DNA of 38,153 nt from an uncultured Clostridiaceae bacterium (GTDB lineage: Bacteria > Bacillota > Clostridia > TANB77 > CAG-508), in the NCBI GenBank assembly GCA_949927585.1, contig CATLFA010000016.1, positions 1 through 38,153 on the forward strand, given 5' to 3'. Made by a program: the position numbers and the translations under genes. Positions 13,967 to 22,272 of the stretch are shown here, one piece after another. Numbering within the stretch: the stretch's first letter is position 1; the number at the start of each line of letters is the position of its first letter. A model generated the notes under the pieces. That model had not been told where the DNA came from. It did not search any database and saw only the letters and a program-made list of their open reading frames with translations.

Positions 13967-14359
13967 TTAGACCAGCCCCTTCATAGCTTCTTCTATATTA
14001 AAGCTTTTCATAGGATCAATAGTTGAAACAGAATTTTTAGCCTCTTCTACGGCCTTATTCACAGCTTCAATCTTCTTTTGATTTAATTCTGTATTTACCG
14101 AAATAACATTATCTTTAATTTTTTCTATACCTTGAATCAGTTCTATTTTCATATTTTCAAGTTGCTCAAAGTATTGCTGTTGTAATTTACTTTGCATTAA
14201 ATCAAGTTTTTCCTGGAAATTAATGTTTTTAGTTTTTAATCTCAACATACCAATAATCAAACTAAAAATCGATACTCCATATACACAGACAAAAGTCCAT
14301 ATAGCAGCACATACATTTCCCCAATCCAAAGTTTTTAACCATTCTAAAAATCCATCCAT
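13967..14359 (-). CDS. Single-span membrane protein with cytoplasmic coiled coil, 130 aa
   Basis: Start at 14359 set by TTGGAGGTAAATAAT. One membrane segment at residues about 13-36 (VCAAIWTFVCVYGVSIFSLI), preceded by a short Trp-containing outer part. Then about 80 residues of amphipathic coiled coil follow (LQQQYFEQLENMKIELIQG, VNKAVEEAKNSV). First gene of the membrane module that continues through 13442 and 12486 without gaps. Topology resembles a class III holin or a spanin-like scaffold; the call is not secure. Confidence 0.65.
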   Translation of the reverse strand: MDGFLEWLKTLDWGNVCAAIWTFVCVYGVSIFSLIIGMLRLKTKNINFQEKLDLMQSKLQQQYFEQLENMKIELIQGIEKIKDNVISVNTELNQKKIEAVNKAVEEAKNSVSTIDPMKSFNIEEAMKGLV

Positions 14360-14360
14360 A

Positions 14361-14663
14361 TTATTTACCTCCAATATTTTTTATAGATGTAGTAATTACA
14401 TACATTTTAAATTCATTTACTAAATTATTGAATTTAGGAATCAGTTCTTCTTGAAATGATAAAAAACTTTCCTTTAATTTAGTATTATTTTCTTTTATTT
14501 CTTCTAGATATCTTCCTAATTCAATATATTTATCCTTGACTAATAATTTACATTTGTCTAGTGGAATCATTGCATATTTTTTATTTTTCTCATCAATACA
14601 AACAATTAACCCTTCCTTTACTGGTGGTAGTTTTTCAATTTCTAATGCTGTAGTTATATTCAT
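14361..14663 (-). CDS. Tail-fibre-adjacent small protein, 100 aa
   Basis: Starts at 14663 within TAATG overlapping the stop of the previous gene, so translation is coupled. N-terminal half is a beta-rich block (LPPVKEGLIVCIDEKNKKYA) and the C-terminal half an amphipathic helix (LEEIKENNTKLKESFLSFQE). Small proteins in this spot after the receptor-binding gene are often fibre chaperones or accessory baseplate parts. No family recognised. Confidence 0.65.
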   Translation of the reverse strand: MNITTALEIEKLPPVKEGLIVCIDEKNKKYAMIPLDKCKLLVKDKYIELGRYLEEIKENNTKLKESFLSFQEELIPKFNNLVNEFKMYVITTSIKNIGGK

Positions 14664-14869
14664 TAGTCCTGCTCCTTTTCTAAATACTTAATGATCATTG
14701 GTGGAACATCTACTAGAATAACATTACCATTCTCGTCAATTCCATAAGAACCATTTAAGAAATTTTTAGGCATATCTTCGAGTTCATAAACATAGACTGC
14801 TTCATTTAATGGAAATTCTTGATACCCAATAATTCTTTTTTCTTTATTAAACAATAAATTAATTCTCAT
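14663..14869 (-). CDS. Small protein after the tail fibre, 68 aa
   Basis: Start after TTAGGAGGAAACT, ten bases beyond the fibre gene. Beta-rich, acidic, with EKRIIGYQEFPL, then NGSYGIDENGNVILVDVPP. This size, position and NGxV pattern recall the short DUF2977/XkdX-type proteins found after tail fibre genes of Gram-positive phages, though I cannot assign it firmly. Confidence 0.65.
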   Translation of the reverse strand: MRINLLFNKEKRIIGYQEFPLNEAVYVYELEDMPKNFLNGSYGIDENGNVILVDVPPMIIKYLEKEQD

Positions 14870-14878
14870 AGTTTCCTC

Positions 14879-17116
14879 CTAATTCACTATTGTAGGTTTG
14901 ATAGTTTTAGTTTTAATATAGTTAACACCATTACAAGTATAGTTTACTGTGATAGTATACTCAGAAGAGTTACCTGTTTGATTGGTTGTTTCTGAATATG
15001 TTGCAGCACTACCATTACTGATTGTTACAACCTTATTTCCAATGAGTCTTGTTCCTACAATTGAAGTAATAGAAATCTTAATCCCAGTATTATTTTGAAT
15101 ACTTATAAATTCAGTTTCAACTTTTCCAGGATATAACTGATCTGTTGGTAAATATTGGTAAGAGGCATTTAAAGTAACATTTTCAGGAGATACTACAACT
15201 ACTCCAGTCTCTAATGGAACTTCCGACAAAACATTATTTCCATACTTTAATTTCAAAAGATTATTTTCGTCTTTTTGAATAACTAGATTTTTCAATATCT
15301 CATCTTCTATTCCTCTAACCAGTTCTTTATAATGAACAATACTTCCATAATATGGATACCAACCATAGTTTACATTTCCTTTGCAGACGGATATTTTTAT
15401 CCTATAATTGTCAAATACTGCGTTAGCATGAGCCCAAAAATTAACTTTAGATGTAGTGATTGTTTCTGTTTGCTTATTCGATCCCATCCAAAGATTTTTG
15501 AATATTAATCCAGAGTTACTTCCTCCAGTGACAGATCCGCTGACTATAGTAACAAAAAAAGAATATGTTCCCATAGGAATACTCTTCTTAATAGGAATTG
15601 AAACACCACCACGACCATTTAATGTATAGCTTTCGTCTCCATTGTCTGTAACCGTTAAATTCCCATAAGTTCCTGAAACGAAGCCAGAAAAGTAATTCAA
15701 TATTTTTTCTCTTTCTTCTTGTAACCAATGAATCCCTCTTTGATCTAAAATATTTATTGATTGTTCAGGCAAAATTTTTTCATTGAAAGACTTATTTAAT
15801 TGATATTGGATAACAAAAGGGTTTTTGAAAATAAATTCTTTTGCTGCTTCTAGAGTCATATCTGGCATTTTAATAACCAACTGATTAGTTTCAATACCTA
15901 ATGTATAGACTGGATTATCCGCATTGAAAGGATTTCCCTTTGTATAAATTTCATTAGAAATAATATAGTAATCTGATGTTAAAGAAATTTCAGTGCAGTT
16001 AGAAATTAGTGGTAACGTCACACGTTTATATGTCTCGTCCCAATCTGTTAAAACTAGATTGTCTGCCACAAAATCAGAGGTAATATATCCTGTTTTTCTT
16101 GTAATAATATTACCTTCTATTACATCAAATTTTCCTAAGTTATAGAGTCCTTTTCTATGTTCTGCAATTGTGGTGTAATTCAATAAAGACAAACTCGTAT
16201 CTTCTGTAATTTTACTCAATTTTTTCAAAGTTAAGTCAATTTCATTTAAAGTGTCAATTACATTTGGAGTATTCCCATCTTCAGATGCAATAAATTTTAT
16301 CCATTCTTCTTTTAAATTATTAAAATCTTCTATTAATTTCGATAAGCCAGAAAGTCCAGAAGAATCAGCTAATATATCTAGAGCTTGTTTCAAATTTCCT
16401 ATAGCAATAGCAACTATGCTATTTTCAATAGCATTTTTACTTTCTTTATTTAATTCCTCATCTACAATAGGTATTTCATTTTTAAAAGCCAATTCTCCTT
16501 CTTTTAATATGTTTCCTTCTTTATTATAAGTAGTTGCTTTTATTTCATTGTTAATAATTTCAATTTTACCTAAAGTTTTGTCATCTTCCTTGATTATAAC
16601 TGGATTAACAACACTTTCAGCTTTGAATTGAATATCATTTTCTAGATCACTTAACTTCTCAGGCATTCGATTATTTAAAGCATCCAATTTATTTTTAATA
16701 CTTTCTATTATTTCCTTTTCATTGCCTAAAATGTAAATATCGCCTTCTACTGTAATATGATTTAACACTGTTCCTTGAACTGTTACATTTTTATTTTTAT
16801 AAATTTTATTATCGCTATTGTAATAATTTATACTAATTGTAATAATTATTTTTCCTTCCTCAGATAAAACAGTATCAGGAAGTGACAGTTTGAAAACAGT
16901 ATAATCACTATCAACTACTGTTGGTGTATCATGGATAAAAGGTCCATACTTCTTTTGATTTGAAAGTTCAAACAAAAATGACGGCATCGTATTATCTTTA
17001 GCAATAGCTGTTGTAGGAATATAAATCTCGATATAATCAAAATAATTATTTCCTTTCCCAAAATCTCTATTTTCTTCTTTTGTTATAGTATAAGTTTCAT
17101 TCAACCATACTTTCAT
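14879..17116 (-). CDS. BppU-like baseplate/tail fibre protein, receptor-binding candidate
   Basis: 745 residues, start after AAAGGAGGATGGTAAG. The first 150 residues have the BppU N-terminal pattern: alternating strands with FDYIEIYIPTTA, FLFELSNQKKYGPF, and KIIITISINYYN, ending VEGDIYILGNEKE. A coiled-coil/shaft region follows (about 165-310), then repeated beta segments and a C-terminal Ig-like strand-rich domain (GNSSEYTITVNYTCNGV). BppU N-termini anchor receptor-binding parts to the baseplate. It is the most probable host-range determinant in the window. Preceded by a terminator at 17134-17167, so it may be expressed apart from upstream tail genes. Confidence 0.75.
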   Translation of the reverse strand: MKVWLNETYTITKEENRDFGKGNNYFDYIEIYIPTTAIAKDNTMPSFLFELSNQKKYGPFIHDTPTVVDSDYTVFKLSLPDTVLSEEGKIIITISINYYNSDNKIYKNKNVTVQGTVLNHITVEGDIYILGNEKEIIESIKNKLDALNNRMPEKLSDLENDIQFKAESVVNPVIIKEDDKTLGKIEIINNEIKATTYNKEGNILKEGELAFKNEIPIVDEELNKESKNAIENSIVAIAIGNLKQALDILADSSGLSGLSKLIEDFNNLKEEWIKFIASEDGNTPNVIDTLNEIDLTLKKLSKITEDTSLSLLNYTTIAEHRKGLYNLGKFDVIEGNIITRKTGYITSDFVADNLVLTDWDETYKRVTLPLISNCTEISLTSDYYIISNEIYTKGNPFNADNPVYTLGIETNQLVIKMPDMTLEAAKEFIFKNPFVIQYQLNKSFNEKILPEQSINILDQRGIHWLQEEREKILNYFSGFVSGTYGNLTVTDNGDESYTLNGRGGVSIPIKKSIPMGTYSFFVTIVSGSVTGGSNSGLIFKNLWMGSNKQTETITTSKVNFWAHANAVFDNYRIKISVCKGNVNYGWYPYYGSIVHYKELVRGIEDEILKNLVIQKDENNLLKLKYGNNVLSEVPLETGVVVVSPENVTLNASYQYLPTDQLYPGKVETEFISIQNNTGIKISITSIVGTRLIGNKVVTISNGSAATYSETTNQTGNSSEYTITVNYTCNGVNYIKTKTIKPTIVN

Positions 17117-17133
17117 CTTACCATCCTCCTTTT

Positions 17134-17167
17134 GGTAAAATAAAAAGGAAACCTTTTTAGTTCCCTT
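17134..17167 (-). terminator. Internal late terminator before the fibre gene
   Basis: AAAGGGAAC / GTTTCCTTT stem with one G-U pair, followed by TTTTATTTTACC on the minus strand. It lies between the 130-aa membrane protein gene and the fibre gene, so part of the late transcripts should stop here. Confidence 0.7.
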
Positions 17168-17207
17168 TATAATTTTATTTAATTTTTAGCAATCTGATTG
17201 TTTTTCT

Positions 17208-17600
17208 TTATTTTTTAGAAGATCTTTCTTTTTTTATGAGATCTTTCACTTTAACATAACCTGAATCACTAGTAGTAGACTTAGATTCATCTTTAATATT
17301 TTCGTTTTTTTGAAAACTAGAATTATTCTGTAATTTTTCTATTTTTTTCTCAAGAATATCAATTTTAGATTTTAAATTATTAATTTCATTATTATTTCCT
17401 GAAGATCTAGAATCTAATGTTTGTTGCTCTCCATAAATTTGCTCAATAGCTTGAGTATGTGACGCCAATAATATGAAAGAATATCCAACAATCAGTCCTA
17501 ACAAATTAGAAATAGCCAAAACATAATCTTTTCCTATAAATCCCATAATAGCTAGTATCAAACTAGCAATAATATAAAGAATTCCAAAAATAGTTAACAT
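17208..17600 (-). CDS. Two-span membrane protein with coiled coil, 130 aa
   Basis: Start after GAGGGGGAAAATTTT. Two hydrophobic helices at residues about 3-22 and 26-48 with a short GKDYV turn, then a soluble coiled coil (INNLKSKIDILEKKIEKLQN) and a Ser/Lys-rich tail. Two spans with a charged tail is a holin-like (class II) layout, although 130 residues with such a long tail is unusual and the place, between two tail genes, is not the common one. Could be a holin candidate since no other is obvious; moderate to low certainty. Confidence 0.65.
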   Translation of the reverse strand: MLTIFGILYIIASLILAIMGFIGKDYVLAISNLLGLIVGYSFILLASHTQAIEQIYGEQQTLDSRSSGNNNEINNLKSKIDILEKKIEKLQNNSSFQKNENIKDESKSTTSDSGYVKVKDLIKKERSSKK

Positions 17601-17631
17601 AAAATTTTCCCCCTCAATATAAATAATCTAC

Positions 17632-19905
17632 TTAAAGTATATCATTTTTGAGTTTTATTGTAAATAATATTCTCTCTCTTGCATCCTTGTAAACTTTAAA
17701 AAATGGAAAACTTTTTATCAATTGATATTTACCAATATATAAAGGTAGTTTCCTTGATTTTTCAAGATTGATAGTAGGAAGATAAACAATTTCAACTTTG
17801 CACTCCAAAAATTCGTTATGAGAATCAACATATCCTATATCATTGCAGGAAAATACATCATTATTATAATGAGTTGTACTTTTATCAAAAGAATATTGAT
17901 CTATAGCCTCGGCATATAAGTATGTTGTATCCTGATACTTCATAATAGTAGCTCGTTTATATAATATAGAATTGTAATTATTTCCAATAAAGTTGATTCT
18001 AAACCAAACATCATTTGAAACATCCTCTTTTATTAATCCTTCTAATAATATAGGCCTATCCATAATGTTGTTAAGTGGATTTTTTGTTTCATTATATTGT
18101 GTTGGAACTCCAATTACTTCAGCAACTTTATTATAACTGGAAACTAAATTCATTGTACAACGGGAATTTATTAGATTATAATTTTTAATAATACTAGATA
18201 CATACCATTCATTACCATCATAAATAATTTTTTGAGCTGGTTTAGGAGGTTCTATATTGGTGAAATCATATTCGATACTTAATTCTGGTAAGCCCAACAT
18301 ATCATTACTTTTTTGTAAAGAATGTATCATTTTATCAAAATCAATAAAATTAGCCCCTTTATTGTAACTTCTTGAAGATTTTGTATAAAAATTTTGATTT
18401 ATTGGATTTTTAGTTTTCTTGCACGAAACCATAGGATCTATAATTGTTTTAGCAATTACATCAAACTTTTCATCAATTGCTTTCTTTGAACTAAGAATAA
18501 TTAAACTAGTAAATACTGAGGTTCTAAATTTTTCTTTTTCAAAATTATAGGTAAACGTTGGGGTATAATCTTCAATAGCGTAATGCAAAAATGGTTTAAC
18601 GCTTTGGCCTAAAATTGTATTCCAAAAATCTGCTTTATAATACTCATTCATGCCATCAATATAATTAGAACCGCTTTCATAATAAGAATATTTAGGCATA
18701 TCTCTAGGTCCTAATATATCATATTTATCTTTAGGTAATATACTTTTAGTTATATCAAACCTTAATTCTGGTGGTGCTTCAAAACGTGATACATCAGAAT
18801 TAGGATCATAAGAAACTAATTTAAAAAATGGATTATTATCGTTGTAATCAGGAGCCTCATATGAAAAATATTGAGAATAAAAATAATTTTTATTAGGAAT
18901 TATTTTTGAAAAATGATTGTTATAAATATCATCTAGCGGATAACTTCCATCAACTACAAAGGCATCTCTCCAATTTTGATATGTAGTGATATAAAGATAG
19001 CTGAATGGATGTTCTATCCCTGGAATATTTTCTATAAGAGATTTGATAGTTGAATTGGTATAATCCAAATAAGCAATGCTTACTTCCGAATGAACATAGG
19101 TAGTAGTAAACTTAACATAAAATTTTTCTATACTTTCTATTCTAACTGGAAGGACTAATTTTGCATTATCAACAGTCATTCGTATATCATCACTACGTAA
19201 TGTTAAATCCTTAAATTCAACTAAAGTGTCACGATCAATTACATTTGACATTTCTGCTTCTAAAGTTTCGCAATAATCGTTTAAGTTCTGATGATATAAA
19301 ACATTCAAAATTTTGTTATTTTTAAGAGGATATATACTTTTATTATCCAATTCATAAAAATAGAATTCAACTAAAGTATTTTTATAATTATTGCTATATT
19401 CTATTTTTTTCACTTTAGGAACACAATTATAAGTTTTAGCAATGACTAACAATGCATCATACATAGTAGTTCCAGGTCCAAACTGAAATTCTTGTTCTTT
19501 GGTTAATTTAGAAGCATCAAATACAAACGTAGTATTATATTTCTGATTCATTAATTCAGCAATAATATTGATTTTATCCTTGTCTTCTTTATTTGTCCCA
19601 GTAACACTAAAAGATTTACTTCCGAGAATGTAACAGCTTAATATAGAGGTTGCTTCTATAATCTCTATATCATGAATATACAAATCTTCATATGTAAGAT
19701 ATTTTGTACACTGACTATGACATAAAAAATATTCTTTTTCATCTATTCTAAGAATTGTATAAGGTGGAATATTAACTTTTATATTCAACTTAGCTTTCAT
19801 AGAACCCAATGCATATACTTCGTCGCATCTTTCGTGAATTTCAAAATTGGAAAATACATTTTTAGTTATATTTAACCAGGTATTATTTAAAAATATTTCA
19901 ATCAT
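17632..19905 (-). CDS. Tail/baseplate hub protein, 757 aa
   Basis: Start after AAAGGAGAAAAAAAATAAT. The N-terminus resembles Tal/gp27-type hub proteins: IEIFLNNTWLNIT, then a D1-like stretch with VNIPPYTILRIDEKEYFLCH, and a domain boundary at IHDIEIIEATSILS where hubs of this class attach to the distal tail. GPGTTMYDALLVIAKTYNC near residue 145 is also typical. The C-terminal half is long and beta-rich without a recognised enzymatic motif. It would form the tip of the tail and pass DNA on infection. Assignment rests on pattern memory and order, between tube genes and the BppU-like gene. Confidence 0.65.
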   Translation of the reverse strand: MIEIFLNNTWLNITKNVFSNFEIHERCDEVYALGSMKAKLNIKVNIPPYTILRIDEKEYFLCHSQCTKYLTYEDLYIHDIEIIEATSILSCYILGSKSFSVTGTNKEDKDKINIIAELMNQKYNTTFVFDASKLTKEQEFQFGPGTTMYDALLVIAKTYNCVPKVKKIEYSNNYKNTLVEFYFYELDNKSIYPLKNNKILNVLYHQNLNDYCETLEAEMSNVIDRDTLVEFKDLTLRSDDIRMTVDNAKLVLPVRIESIEKFYVKFTTTYVHSEVSIAYLDYTNSTIKSLIENIPGIEHPFSYLYITTYQNWRDAFVVDGSYPLDDIYNNHFSKIIPNKNYFYSQYFSYEAPDYNDNNPFFKLVSYDPNSDVSRFEAPPELRFDITKSILPKDKYDILGPRDMPKYSYYESGSNYIDGMNEYYKADFWNTILGQSVKPFLHYAIEDYTPTFTYNFEKEKFRTSVFTSLIILSSKKAIDEKFDVIAKTIIDPMVSCKKTKNPINQNFYTKSSRSYNKGANFIDFDKMIHSLQKSNDMLGLPELSIEYDFTNIEPPKPAQKIIYDGNEWYVSSIIKNYNLINSRCTMNLVSSYNKVAEVIGVPTQYNETKNPLNNIMDRPILLEGLIKEDVSNDVWFRINFIGNNYNSILYKRATIMKYQDTTYLYAEAIDQYSFDKSTTHYNNDVFSCNDIGYVDSHNEFLECKVEIVYLPTINLEKSRKLPLYIGKYQLIKSFPFFKVYKDARERILFTIKLKNDIL

Positions 19906-19906
19906 A

Positions 19907-20368
19907 TTATTTTTTTTCTCCTTTTAATTCTTCATAAGAACTATATCCAGCTCTTTGATAGGCTTTTGTCGATCTTGCTCTATCCCAGGATTGCTCATAA
20001 AAATTATCTGCAACAGTAGTACCAATCGTCATAGCTGCTGTCACACCTGCGACAATCGGATTTGCATAGGCTAATGCTCCAAATCCTACCATTTGACCTA
20101 TATTATTTACAATCGTCTGATTATGGCTATTTCCTGTCCATTTTCCAACGTTAGATGTGGCATAATTAATAGCTTGTCTACCTGCCATAGTTGCGGCTGA
20201 AATAGCAGCTACTTTCGCTTTGTTCATCATAGTTGTTGGAGTCTTTACTTCTCTTGATTCTAAGGGATTATAGTTAACTCCACCGCTATTCACTAATGTA
20301 GGATCACTGAATGAATTACTTGTAGATGAGGTATTGCCATGAAGTTCTATTTTTATAATAACAGACAT
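19907..20368 (-). CDS. Small tail protein with hydrophobic helical core; mini tape-measure candidate
   Basis: 153 residues from the ATG at 20368, set by AGAGGAGTGATGAAACT. Short beta start (VIIKIELHG), Ser/Thr linker, then a long Ala/Gly-rich helix series (KAKVAAISAATMAGRQAI) and a hydrophobic stretch of about 30 residues (FGALAYANPIVAGVTAAMTI). Hydrophobic helical cores are typical of tape-measure proteins, and its place just before the hub is where that gene belongs. It is far shorter than the usual 700 to 2000 residues. If it is the tape measure, the tail is very short. Confidence 0.55.
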   Translation of the reverse strand: MSVIIKIELHGNTSSTSNSFSDPTLVNSGGVNYNPLESREVKTPTTMMNKAKVAAISAATMAGRQAINYATSNVGKWTGNSHNQTIVNNIGQMVGFGALAYANPIVAGVTAAMTIGTTVADNFYEQSWDRARSTKAYQRAGYSSYEELKGEKK

Positions 20369-20375
20369 AGTTTCA

Positions 20376-21155
20376 TCACTCCTCTTGACTGAAAGCTGTT
20401 GCAAAAACTATTTTGACTTGAGCTGTTCCACCAATTGGAACATTCTCAATAAGATTTACTAAAATCATGGAATAAGTTCTTTCCACAATTCCATTAAAGT
20501 ATTTAACCTCATATATTGGTAAGCTGTCTGCCTCTGAAAGAAGTTTTTTATGGAGCTCATCTTTCATATAAAGGTCAAAGTCTACTGTTAAAGCAATTTG
20601 TATTGCGTTTACTTTATTGTCAATAATAGGGGATAACCTTGTAACAACTCCATCACAATTGTGTGAATTATTATAGGAAGTGTTAAATATGCCTTTTAAT
20701 TTTTGACCATTAATTTCAACATAGGTATTATTAGAAAAAACAGCCCCATCAAAAACGATAAAGCTGCCATCAATAATTACTGTTGTTGAGTAATTCTTAC
20801 CATTATTATTAAATAAATTCATAACGGTAGGAGTTGAAAATAGCTGCATTATGTTTGAACCACTTTCTCCTGTAAGTGTAAAAAGAGATTCATTGTTTAC
20901 TATTGTAAAATCTATTAAAGCATTATTTACCTCCTCAAAGTATTCGTTAACAATCTCCACATAAATTTGAATTGGATATGTAACACGATTGTTTGTTATA
21001 TTCCCAGGAAGTGCCTTAATTGTAACATCAACATCTGCGTGAGAATTAATAGACATTTCGCTATGAAATTCTGTATTATAATTTAATCCATTTTGGTTGA
21101 AATGCTCTGACATTTGTCTTTTTAAATAATCTAATAATTGATTAGAATTAATCAT
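20376..21155 (-). CDS. Tail completion / tube-like protein, 259 aa
   Basis: Start after GGAGGAAAGGTAATAT, overlapping the previous gene by eight bases. N-terminal part resembles tail-terminator proteins (LLDYLKRQMSEHFNQNGL, then TYPIQIYVEIVNEYFEEVNN). The rest is beta-rich with LSPIIDNKVNAIQIALTVDF and an end VENVPIGGTAQVKI-like strand set seen in tube proteins. It is the only tube-like gene visible, so terminator and tube functions may be combined. Moderate certainty. Confidence 0.55.
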   Translation of the reverse strand: MINSNQLLDYLKRQMSEHFNQNGLNYNTEFHSEMSINSHADVDVTIKALPGNITNNRVTYPIQIYVEIVNEYFEEVNNALIDFTIVNNESLFTLTGESGSNIMQLFSTPTVMNLFNNNGKNYSTTVIIDGSFIVFDGAVFSNNTYVEINGQKLKGIFNTSYNNSHNCDGVVTRLSPIIDNKVNAIQIALTVDFDLYMKDELHKKLLSEADSLPIYEVKYFNGIVERTYSMILVNLIENVPIGGTAQVKIVFATAFSQEE

Positions 21156-21474
21156 ATATTACCTTTCCTCCTACTAAACTTACAATAATATTTGCTGAAG
21201 ATTTTATACAATTCTCTATCGTTTCGAAGTTTAAAGCTTCTAGATTACCTCTTGGAACTCTTTTACTTCCATCATCTCTATACCCCATTGCATAATGGGA
21301 ATAAGGAACTCCTTGACTCATTTCTAAAGTAAGACCATTTTTTACAAAGCCATAAAACATAGCTCCTTTAGAATAGATATGATTTGCCCCTGGTCTAGGC
21401 ATTGCTGCTTTTAATTGCATATATAAAATAGATGCTAAACGATCTCCTGTTGTTCTTAAAGAATCACCTTCCAT
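21148..21474 (-). CDS. HK97 gp10-like head-tail joining protein
   Basis: 108 residues. Start at 21474 because AGAGG lies eight bases before it; the ATG two codons earlier is too close. LRTTGDRLASILYMQLKAAM is followed by a beta region with GVPYSHYAMGYRDDGSKRV, where the HYxMGY and Pro-Arg-Gly segments recall minor capsid / HK97 gp10-type connectors. Order (after the head-closure gene, before the tail-completion gene) supports this. Moderate. Confidence 0.55.
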   Translation of the reverse strand: MEGDSLRTTGDRLASILYMQLKAAMPRPGANHIYSKGAMFYGFVKNGLTLEMSQGVPYSHYAMGYRDDGSKRVPRGNLEALNFETIENCIKSSANIIVSLVGGKVIYD

Positions 21475-21479
21475 TTTCA

Positions 21480-21842
21480 TTACCTCTTTACTAATTTTAA
21501 AAACATAGCAGTTCTAGGCCGTAAAGATAGTTCTTTCATTTGTCCATCATCTGCCATTGTTGTTGCTTCAATTCTCCACATTTGTTTTGACTTTAGATCA
21601 TAAACCCAATCATCATTTTCAAAACTTAAAAAAGCATAAGTTTTAATTGTCAAATGTTCTAAATCTTTTTTAGCAACACTACCAATAATAGTATTATCTG
21701 TATTGTAATCGATAAAATCGCAAGCTCTAAATCTAGCAACTGGCCTACCTTGATGGCATAGATATTTTTGGATATCATCTTTCTTTTTGAAAAGCAAATA
21801 AGCGTCTGTCATTTCTCGATTGTCATAAGGTATATCAATCAT
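21480..21842 (-). CDS. Head closure / head-tail connector protein
   Basis: 120 residues from the ATG at 21842 (AAGGATGG upstream), overlapping the previous stop by eight bases. Beta-barrel-like pattern: ARFRACDFIDYNTDN, LTIKTYAFLSFENDDWVYDL, then SKQMWRIEATTMADDG. The phrase in which a measured property is followed by WRIEA and a strand ending in arginines is typical of SPP1 gp16-like head-closure proteins. Position matches. Moderate certainty. Confidence 0.6.
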   Translation of the reverse strand: MIDIPYDNREMTDAYLLFKKKDDIQKYLCHQGRPVARFRACDFIDYNTDNTIIGSVAKKDLEHLTIKTYAFLSFENDDWVYDLKSKQMWRIEATTMADDGQMKELSLRPRTAMFLKLVKR

Positions 21843-22254
21843 AACGCACCATCCTTGCATAATTCATTAATCCAGCAACTCTAAAACAGTTTTTGGCATC
21901 CTCTGACATACTTATTTTTTCAAGTTCAGACCTGGGTACAAGAGTTCCAGAAGCCATATTGTAGCCTGAATCATTTCCAATATTTCCATTTTTTAACACA
22001 TAAGAAATTTGGTATAAAATACCCTCTTTAAAAAGGTTTTTTTGGTGCAGAGTATGAAATATTCCATCCCAATAATAAGGAGGCATAGATAGCTTTAATT
22101 TGCACCAATCTTCTATTCCTTTAATAAAGCGAGGGGCAGGATTATCTCCTAAATCATTAATCGCCAAAGATGTAAGTTCTTCATCTAAATTGATTCCTGA
22201 AAATTCGAGATAATCCTCTTTCGTTACTAGAGTTTCATAAACTCTGTTAGCCAT
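21835..22254 (-). CDS. Head-tail adaptor (gp15/gp6-like) protein
   Basis: 139 residues, start after AATGGAGGGGTAAATT, first gene downstream of the capsid. N-terminus VYETLVTKEDYLEFSGINLD is the common start of phage adaptor proteins, which begin with a threonine-Lys/Glu-Asp-Tyr helix. The helical middle has IEDWCKLKLSMPPYYW and the end AGLMNYARMVRYD. Such proteins form the ring under the portal. Confidence rests on position and helical pattern. Confidence 0.65.
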   Translation of the reverse strand: MANRVYETLVTKEDYLEFSGINLDEELTSLAINDLGDNPAPRFIKGIEDWCKLKLSMPPYYWDGIFHTLHQKNLFKEGILYQISYVLKNGNIGNDSGYNMASGTLVPRSELEKISMSEDAKNCFRVAGLMNYARMVRYD

Positions 22255-22272
22255 AATTTACCCCTCCATTAT

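Noticed and set aside
14879..17116. Diversity-generating retroelement acting on the fibre gene
   Set aside because: No reverse transcriptase gene and no template/variable repeat pair seen in the window.
17208..17600. Firm holin call
   Set aside because: Two spans fit, but the long coiled-coil tail and position between tail genes do not; left as a candidate in the feature entry.
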